DNA of 64,000 nt, taken from positions 10,293,741-10,357,740 of the forward strand of contig CAKAKS010000001.1 of NCBI GenBank assembly GCA_916700875.1, written 5' to 3'. Numbering within the stretch: the first letter of the stretch is position 1; every line of letters begins with the position of its first letter. The notes under the pieces were generated by a model that searched no databases, was not told the origin of the DNA, and saw nothing but the letters and a program-made list of their open reading frames with translations. Positions 56,885-64,000 of the stretch are shown in pieces. The stretch is from Sebastes aleutianus. Lineage: Eukaryota; Chordata; Actinopteri; Perciformes; Sebastidae. The translations under genes were made by a program, and so were the position numbers.

Positions 56885-58934
56885 CTGGCAATACATCTAC
56901 AGTCAAGTGCCATGAAACCATTGCAGAAGGAGAAGCAACAAGATTAAAAGAGCGCCAGTCAAACCTCAAAAGAACGATGGAAATATGACATTTTAATTTG
57001 TGTTATGTATTAATTTAAGGAACGCTACACTTTCCTCATCTCTCCACACAGATCTGATGTCTCTTCAATGAAAGTTTGAGTGACGTTTAAGTCACATGCT
57101 TCATGAACGTCATGATTTATTCGCTAAGTTTGTTTCCATAGAACTTTGTCCCATTTTGTTTTTAGTGGTACACCAACTTTTATACCTCAGGCGAGCATGA
57201 AAACTTTTTTTAAGCAATAAATACTTTAACCACTTTCTTCTGAGTCTTTCAACAAATTACTAACTCTGACATATTTCTGTTGAAAACAGTCTCCAGTTAG
57301 TGTCCTACAGGAAAAGGTTTCAGTAATGGCGCAACTCCTCGTAAAATTCCTCATGAACACCTTTTCAATTTTCTGCATTGCACGTATAAAATAAAGCATG
57401 CATGAGTCTGTAATTACATGGCCTATTTCTTGCCTCATTTGGGAGGATTTATACAGTTTCCAGAGCAGCCACTGTGGCTTTCCAGTTAAAAAATTGGATG
57501 CAAAGACCAGTGACAGAAAAGTACATCTAGGCAGGTGTAGGAGGGACTCGTTTTGATGTCTCAGTGATGGAAAGCACCAAGCTTTTACCTTTTGAGCCTG
57601 ACAACTGAGAAGAGTGAATGAGCGAGAGCTTGTTATATTCATAAGAATGATGGGAAGACAATGTCTAATTAAGACCAAGTCTCTATATGTTTTCTGGAGG
57701 GTTTGGATAGTTTGCATACAGTCCAGCATATCAGTTTGTGTTGGTCTGTGCTTGTGCTGGTTAATGAATGAATGTCGACCTTCTTCTTCCGTCTCTTGGC
57801 TCCATTTTATCTGCAGTCAGATCCAGTTGCACTAATGCTCGGAGACACAGATCCGGCGCTGCACTCAGAAATGAAAGAGTTAAAGAAGAAAAGATGAAAA
57901 TGGATTTCACGCCCGAGTTGTCGAGTGAATTGAGGATTATAATTTACATGGCTCCTCTTTAATTCATAAACCTCAAATTCAATTAATTTAGCAAATACTA
58001 TTCAGTAAATGCAATGATATATTCCCTTCTAACTCTTTAATACGGCTGCAACTGTTCTTGTGAAGTTACAGAGTGCTTTCGTGTATTTTATGGTGATATT
58101 ATGCATGATTACCAATCCACCTTTGTTCCTTGGCAGAATCTTTTAAAAAAAAAAAAGGACCCAGCAGCTGGAGGCCAACAAATCTGTCATGGTTGCAGCC
58201 TCTTAGACTCATTTTGTATTCTTAAATCATGCATATTTCTCCTTTGCCTTATTCATCTCTCTGGCATTCCTAGTAGCCAATCTCACATATGAATAGGTAC
58301 TGTATGAAGCAGAGCTATTAATGTCCCACCGAGTAAAGGATTCACTTTCCTCTTTAGGCGAGCACGGTGAATTGCGAGGAAGGTGTGATACAGGTTCTTT
58401 GTAAGCGACGACACAATAATTTCAGGTGTTTTCAAAGGCTAAACACAAAAGGGAAAGAATCCTTGAGACTGCCGTGTTATTTATCTTTCTAAAGCATGGG
58501 TTTTAAGTGCCAAGAACAAAAAAATGTCAGAATGAATGTGCACTGACCTTCCTGTTTTATGATCCTGTGTTAATTTTTCGTAGTCTGAAATGTCTCTCGA
58601 AGGCAAAACAACATTTTTGTATTTACTATGCATGAATAATTAGACATTTTCTAGACAGCTCAGTGTGACTCAGCATCACTCTGTATGGCTGGCGCATCTT
58701 AAGACACAATACAAGAACAAAGAGGATAACCAAAATGCCTTTTTGTGGTTCATTTCCAGCACACCCTCACATTTAGTTTGAAACAAAAACATTAATATTA
58801 CAGCATTATTTTCTTATGAAAAACAAAACATTTTAATTTACATTTTCATGTTTTTTTCTTTCTTTTGCAAAAATGAAATATTTGTAAACTTCACACAAAC
58901 ACTGAAATCTGAAATGATGCCATTCCTCACTGAC
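56885..58934. other. Unique non-coding sequence
   Basis: Holds the longest open frame of the window, 167 codons on the minus strand at 57226-57729. The product has no recognised domain, and a frame of this length is not surprising by chance across 64 kb. No repeat recognised. Confidence 0.4.
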
Positions 58935-59125
58935 AGTATGAAGGATTTGGTGACATCTAGTGGTGAGGTTGCAGATTGCAACCAACTGAAACAATGGTGG
59001 CTGATGCGAAAACGCAAACAGCCCTATCTAGAGCCAGTATTTGGTTTGTACGTTCTGGGCTACTGTAGAAACATGCCTGCCGGCTCCGTGAAGAGGAGAT
59101 ATAAACGTATGTAGATATAAACGAG
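58935..59125 (+). mobile_element. Family C fragment
   Basis: TATGAAGGATTTGGTGACATC and CATCTAGTGGTGAGGTTGCA match the family C start. Later blocks (GTACGTTCTGGGCTACTGTA, ATGTAGATATAAACGAGTTG) follow with internal deletion. Confidence 0.7.
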
Positions 59126-59127
59126 TT

Positions 59128-59600
59128 GGGTCATGTTTACCGTGTTCAGAGTCCATAGGAACGCCCCCCTCTTGTGGTATTCACAACCTCGTAAGTGGAA
59201 GGTTTCTGAAAGCTCGGAGTTCACGAGTTGTGACGTGTTTGTTGACGAGGCCATGGAAGATCATTTTTTGGTTCATAATAAGTTAATATATTGTAATTTT
59301 AGTCGTATATTTTTTTTCTTCGTAATTTTATAATATGTCTAAGGAAAATGTTGATATTCCCAACGACCTCATCTTTTTCTTCTATTGTTATGCCTTTGCA
59401 TTTCCTGCATTATGTTACCCACTTGCTAGCTTGCTAAATTGTTGGCCACTGTGGCTTCTAGACGCCGACAGTAACGTTAATATTGCCGTTGCTTAGCAGC
59501 GGTGTCCTCACGACTTAACCACTTGAACGCCATGCACATTGTGTACACGACTTCCCATGTTGTAAACATAATCTCACGAGTTACATTTGAAGGCACCATC
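59128..59600 (+). repeat. Dispersed repeat (family J)
   Basis: GAAAGCTCGGAGTTCACGAG and GTTTGTTGACGAGGCCATGG are words I recall from a fish repeat. It directly abuts the family C fragment. Single copy in the window and limits approximate. Confidence 0.4.
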
Positions 59601-60952
59601 AGTAGAATTATATCATGAATCATAATTATAATTTATGACTCAGCTTTAAACATCAAAAAGTCAGCCAGAGATGGCGTTTTCACCCAGCTCACGGAGCTAA
59701 CGATTAATAAGCCTGTTAGCTGCAAGAATTGACAGCCGACAGCTAAAAATAAGAAGCCTTGCTTTTGTCTGTCTGTCTGAAATCAAGGACCCATTGTTTC
59801 AAAAATTGTTCAAGTGCCTATTCTGCCCCAGTTATAAATGCAAACTGCATATGTGATGTACAAGAAAGAAAAGCTTGACATGCGTAGCAACAGTAATTTT
59901 TCATCATGTTTCCAACAGCAGCAGTCCATCATAAGATCTGTTCGGTATTAATAGTTTTTCTCTCCTCTCTCATTTTCTGCTGTCTTACCTGTCCAGAGGT
60001 TCAAGTCTCGAACAAATTGTCATACATTGCATGTCTGTCGTAATATGTGAGTGGTATAGATTATTTGCATGCAAATCTTTCCTGACACAGTGAATGAAAT
60101 TGGTTGAGGAAATAGAGAGAGGCAACATCGCAGAAGAAGCTCACGCCTCAGTACACTGCGAGGTGTCAAGAGAACAAGTTGGCAAAGCCCTGCTTTACAT
60201 TCAAGGCTGAGTGGGGCCATTTCTACCAAAGGCTATACACTTCATGTTGGTTCAATGAAGTGAACAAGTCTAGATAAATGCAACAAAAAAAAACGAAAAC
60301 TGCCAAGACAAGTTTTTTCACTTCATGCTGCCAGGAGTTTTGCAGCACTCTGGCATTGATTCAGCCAGCGTCTACAGCTACTGATCTGTAGAGATCTCAC
60401 TTCACCGGGATTATCGGAACGATTATGATGGGTTGTCAATACTAAGACACTTCTCCAGTATCTTGCATGAATGTTCCCAGGTGAAGTGACTTCCATACCC
60501 ATGTTTTATTTTTTCATCCATTCGGCTGCCATTCTCCTGACTGGAAGAAGCTGTTTTTATTGTTATACATCTATCACAATTGGAGCATTATTGTGTTGTG
60601 GGAATGATTTAAATGATCATTTTAAGTGCTGCATGGAAAAACACTGAACGAAATATAATCCTACCCCTAACCTTCTTCACACCTCAACGGTTCGGATTGG
60701 TATGAAAATGTCATCCACAGTGATTGACAGTGTCTTCTAGCTGTAGTTGTAGTTGAGCATTTTTTCCATTTATGACTCTGTGAAAAGAATCATTTTGATT
60801 TGTGGACTTAAGACAGGAAAAATTATCTTTGTGCTCATGTATTCAGAGGGGAAGGAGTAGTGAGTCCAACAAAAATCAGCTCCAACACATTGTCAGCACT
60901 TGGTTGAGCGTTTGTTTTTGTCAGGCATTTTACATAATGAATGACAACAAGC
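59601..60952. other. Unique non-coding sequence with octamer palindrome
   Basis: No exon recognised. The stretch holds the second ATTTGCATGCAAAT palindrome (60063-60076). The flanks are AT-rich and otherwise undistinguished. Confidence 0.4.
60063..60076. promoter_or_regulatory. Palindromic double octamer (POU-type site), second copy
   Basis: Exactly the same ATTTGCATGCAAAT as at 595-608, but with unrelated bases on both sides, so this is not simply a shared repeat. Motif seen directly; factor binding is inference. Confidence 0.35.
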
Positions 60953-61120
60953 TAGGGCTGGGCAATATATCGATATTATATCGATATCGTCATATGAGAC
61001 TAGATGTCCTCTTAGATTTTGGATATCTTAATGTGGCATGAGTGTTGTCTTCTCCTGTTTTTAAAGGGTGCATTACAGTAAAGTGATGTCATTTTCTGAA
61101 CTTTGACTGTTCTAGCTGTC
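60953..61120 (+). mobile_element. hAT-like MITE, left part
   Basis: Begins TAGGGCTGGGCAATATATCG with alternating CGATAT words, a terminus I recall from an abundant fish repeat. It is cut by family E sequence and has no right end. Confidence 0.6.
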
Positions 61121-61124
61121 CTAG

Positions 61125-61390
61125 TATTTGTCGAGGCGTGAATATTACACGCCTGTATGAAGGTGTAGTACCAGCAGGGGGCAAGAAAACCCCTCACTTA
61201 GGTTTAGGCAACAAAACCACTTAGTAAGGTTTAGGAAAAACATCATGTTACGTTGTTTCCGTACATATTGTACTTAGTTTACATACTTACTTTAAGACCA
61301 ACCATAAGTACGGAAAACACGACAAAAACGTCAGTGGCGTAGCTTACAAAACAAAACACCGGTCTCGAAAAACCGGTCTCCTGTGTTTGT
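61125..61390 (-). mobile_element. Family E fragment
   Basis: The reverse strand carries GTTTTGTTGCCTAAACCTAA (61197-61216) and the block GGAGACCGG...CGAGACCGGTGTTTTGTTTT, matching the copy at 7464-7985 most closely. Confidence 0.7.
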
Positions 61391-63067
61391 TTGTTTGATA
61401 TCAACAAACCCCAAACAAGAGCAACATATGATCAGCGGCCTCAACAATAGACATTCAAAAATAACAAAATGTACAGAGAAATAAAACAGATTAATTATCA
61501 TTGCAAAATACAGACCAGAGAGAATACATATATATTTTTTTTTATTAAAAAGCAGTGAAGTAATGCACTGGAACATGCCCAGTATCTACTGTATAGAAAA
61601 CTTTCATTCTAATAATGACAATAAATAAATAAATAAGCAAGTGGATATTCACAATATAAGAAAAACTCGCAAAAATAGAAAACGCACTCTGATACAAAGT
61701 AAACTACAACTTTTAGAAATTAAATGATATTTCTTAAACAAAAAGCTCATAAAACTCATAATAAAACAGGATGAATACACAAGCGGGCAAATTAATAAAC
61801 CTTTGGTTGGACTGGACTTTAAAATATTTTTTACAAGTGAAAATTAAAAAAAGTTGTTTTCTTTACCTTCTGTATGCCTTTGTTTATTCTTGTTACTCAC
61901 ACTCTCTTGATCTTTGAGTTCTAAAAATGAAACAAATTTTAAATAAATATTAATTCAAACACTAACGTTTCCACTTTTCTATGTATTCCTGCAGTCAAAT
62001 ATAAAACACTTGCATGTCTGTAAAGTGCAGCAGAAATATGTAGCCATTGTTAAAACTCATACCTTTTATTACACACTGCAGTTTTGTGTTTTCTGTTGAG
62101 AGTGATGCAGGAAAGATGCTTGCAGAAGGTTTTTACAATACAGACCCAATTGCCCGTGTCACGTACTTGAAACAGGGAGAGCTGAGGAGAGGAAATGTTG
62201 AGGCTTGCAGTGATGCTGTCATGTTGAAGGTATTTATTAGATTAGCCCAAAACCCACACAGCATACAGCTACACAATTTGTTCCGGCTTACAGACTGTAA
62301 TTTCTGCCATGTTGCTGTCATGGATAGTTGAATGTTGTGCAACCAGCCTTTCGTGGACTGATATCCGGGGCTGTAGATGTGCTTGTAGGATGTTTTTTTA
62401 TTCCTTCAATGAAGATGTTTCAAGGGAGGGAGCTTGAAATATAAGTTTAATTTGGACTGATCTCTTTATATGCCTTCATTAATCCACAACTCTGCCCTAC
62501 AGTGACCAATTAAGGCTTCTAGGGCTGTTGAATTTTTATCTCTCTGTAAGGAGAACATATGGAGGGGAAACGAATGGGTGTAGTGCAGGATTTGCTTTTC
62601 TTGTATATAGTGTTTAACTGTGTAATGGGGAGTTTTGCTTGCTTTTGGTCTCTCTCTCTCATTATCTCTCTAAATGGGCTCTCTGTGTAATAATTAAATG
62701 CAGTTCTGCAGCGGAAAAATGCAAATGAATGGGACAAACGGAGCAACAAGTCTTGATAGGTCCCAATGGACAAGCCAAGCCAGGAAGTGATTCAGAGGCA
62801 ACAAAGGAAACAGCCTCCATTGTGATAGAAAGAGAAGAGCATTTAATTTTTTCCTGTCCTCAGTTGTTGCACAACACAATCAAGCTCACTTTGTTTTGTA
62901 CAGTGCACGCTTTCGATGTCCCTGCGCTCGTTAAGAACAAAATTAAGCAATGTTGTTCTGCTGTGAGGTTACATCTGACTGTCACAATAAAAATGTGTGC
63001 ATTCAAGAACACTATATGTTTTCTCTTTGACGTTCAAATATTCCTTGGTGTCCTGAAAGGATTTAAT
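61391..63067. other. Unique non-coding sequence
   Basis: AT-rich to about 62040, then more balanced. No exon or shared repeat recognised. Overlapping frames at 62047-63070 lack domains. Confidence 0.4.
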
Positions 63068-63720
63068 TAGGGCTATCAAAGTTGTGAAATGCAAATTTGT
63101 TTTAACGCCAGTAATTTCTTTAATGTATTAACACAACTTGAGATATTTAGGTTGTAGCTGTAGTTTTAAAGCTAGAGTGAAGATACTGGCATCATATAAA
63201 ACTAGATCCTAACTGAGTGTGATCCAAATATTTCCAATAACTCCAGAGTGTTGAAAAGTCCAAAAGTTAACATTTATTGAAAAAAGATAGATGTAATAAT
63301 TTCCAAAATTCACAATGCTTTTTTATCAAACAAAATATTCCGCTTCAATCCATATTTGTTGGCATTTAGCCTTTCAAAAACTACATTTTCACTGCCAGCC
63401 CGTGCATTAAGGCGCAATTGTGTGTATAGGATTGTTTCCGACTTGTGTGATCCAAACATTTCCAATAACTCCAGAGCATTGTTAAGTCCAAAATATGGCT
63501 GGTAAAGTTGCGTTAATAAAGTGTTAACTCAAATTATTTTTAACGCCACTAATTGTTTTCCAGTTTGCCATGTTATGATTTGAGCATATTTTATATGCTA
63601 AATGCAGTACCTGTGAGGGTTTCTGGACAATATTTGTCATTGTTTTGTGCTGTTAATTGATTTCCAGTAATAAATATATACATACATTTACATAAAGCAG
63701 CATATTTGCCCACTTTCCAT
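63068..63720 (-). mobile_element. Family A MITE interrupted by family H
   Basis: Begins TAGGGCTATCAAAG (right terminus in reverse) and resumes after about 63500 with GCATATTTTATATGCTAAATG and the GTACCTGTGAGGGTTTCTGG block of family A. Its central part is missing and family H occupies 63205-63490. The far end at about 63720 merges into unique sequence. Confidence 0.65.
63205..63490 (+). mobile_element. Family H repeat with duplicated ends
   Basis: The block GTGTGATCCAAA-ATTTCCAATAACTCC occurs at 63217 and again at 63445, a period of 228 bp. The interior matches 44055-44370 in reverse. It may be one and a fraction units of a tandem repeat or an element with direct terminal repeats. Confidence 0.7.
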
Positions 63721-64000
63721 AATAATCAAAGTTAAAGTAATAAAATAAAAATACAGACTCCACAATGTGCATACAAATAAAGGCAACCCATCACAGTAAA
63801 TGTCTTCTGCCTTACGCAGACCCAGGGGGTCGTACAGCCAAAAAACATTCAGTCTGACAGCACAGCATGGGAAGAGTAAGATGGACAGATTTTGACAGAT
63901 GATGATCATCGAGCAAACATGTCAGTTAAAATCAAAGTAAAGACACATGACGTGACTTATCTTGCTCTCGGATTTACTGCCTATGTAGTTTTGTGTCTAA
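63721..64000. other. Unique non-coding sequence
   Basis: Nothing recognisable to the end of the window. A 73-codon antisense frame at 63688-63909 has no domain. Confidence 0.4.

Noticed and set aside
57226..57729. 167-codon minus-strand open frame, the longest in the window
   Set aside because: No recognisable domain or neighbouring exon, and a frame of this length is expected occasionally by chance in 64 kb read in six frames.

Overview
The window looks like a protein-gene-free stretch (intergenic or intronic) of a vertebrate nuclear genome, most likely a ray-finned fish of the percomorph type. The reasons are a decayed Tc1/mariner transposon with long inverted repeats, several short non-autonomous hAT-type elements whose 8-bp target duplications can be read, tRNA-headed SINE sequence, CA/GT microsatellites, AT-rich unique sequence, and repeat families I recall as common in fish genomes. 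I could not search a database, so family names are inferences from termini, target duplications and comparison of copies within the window.

No host protein-coding gene can be supported. No open frame has a recognisable domain except the three pieces of a Tc1 transposase inside the element at 53494-55107. That element has TA target duplications and inverted repeats of about 215 bp, each with an inner and outer copy of a short repeat. Its transposase is dead from two frameshifts, one in-frame stop and replacement of the catalytic glutamate by lysine.

Repeat layout, left to right: SINE (2107-2426); hAT-like MITE (3708-4132); family A fragment (5285-5520); family E (7464-7985); a repeat I recall from fish (9034-9370); a foldback hairpin repeat (10180-10512) beside a second AT-rich family (10530-10720); MITE with perfect 8-bp duplications and a CA tract (14341-15111); family A (16230-16889); E (17897-18310); E/C/E fragments (22420-23640); a TTAA-flanked CpG-rich element (23701-24396); family B with a tandem duplication (25498-26340); mixed repeats (26725-27400); family A (29417-30042); a 27-bp minisatellite inside an inverted repeat (32596-32829); C and B (33243-33724); second copy of the 14341-type MITE (36253-36946); tRNA-like SINE heads (37757-38100); A nested in B (38398-39184); B (40510-40852); foldback repeat inside the AT-rich family (42258-42665); H (44055-44370); a B/A/E mosaic (49503-50272); C (51482-52006); Tc1 (53494-55107); E (55626-56135); MITE (56320-56884); C and J (58935-59600); repeat plus E (60953-61390); and A interrupted by H (63068-63720).

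Between the repeats lie unique stretches. Some are richer in balanced composition and homeodomain/POU-like motifs, and are reasonable candidates for conserved non-coding regulatory DNA (395-670, 6240-6480, 11600-12080, 19430-20060, 21100-21290, 37190-37480, 42800-43330, 52480-53470). Conservation could not be tested. The most unusual unique-sequence signal is an identical 14-bp palindrome, ATTTGCATGCAAAT (two overlapping octamer motifs), at 595-608 and again at 60063-60076. I found no evidence of a new protein-based system.
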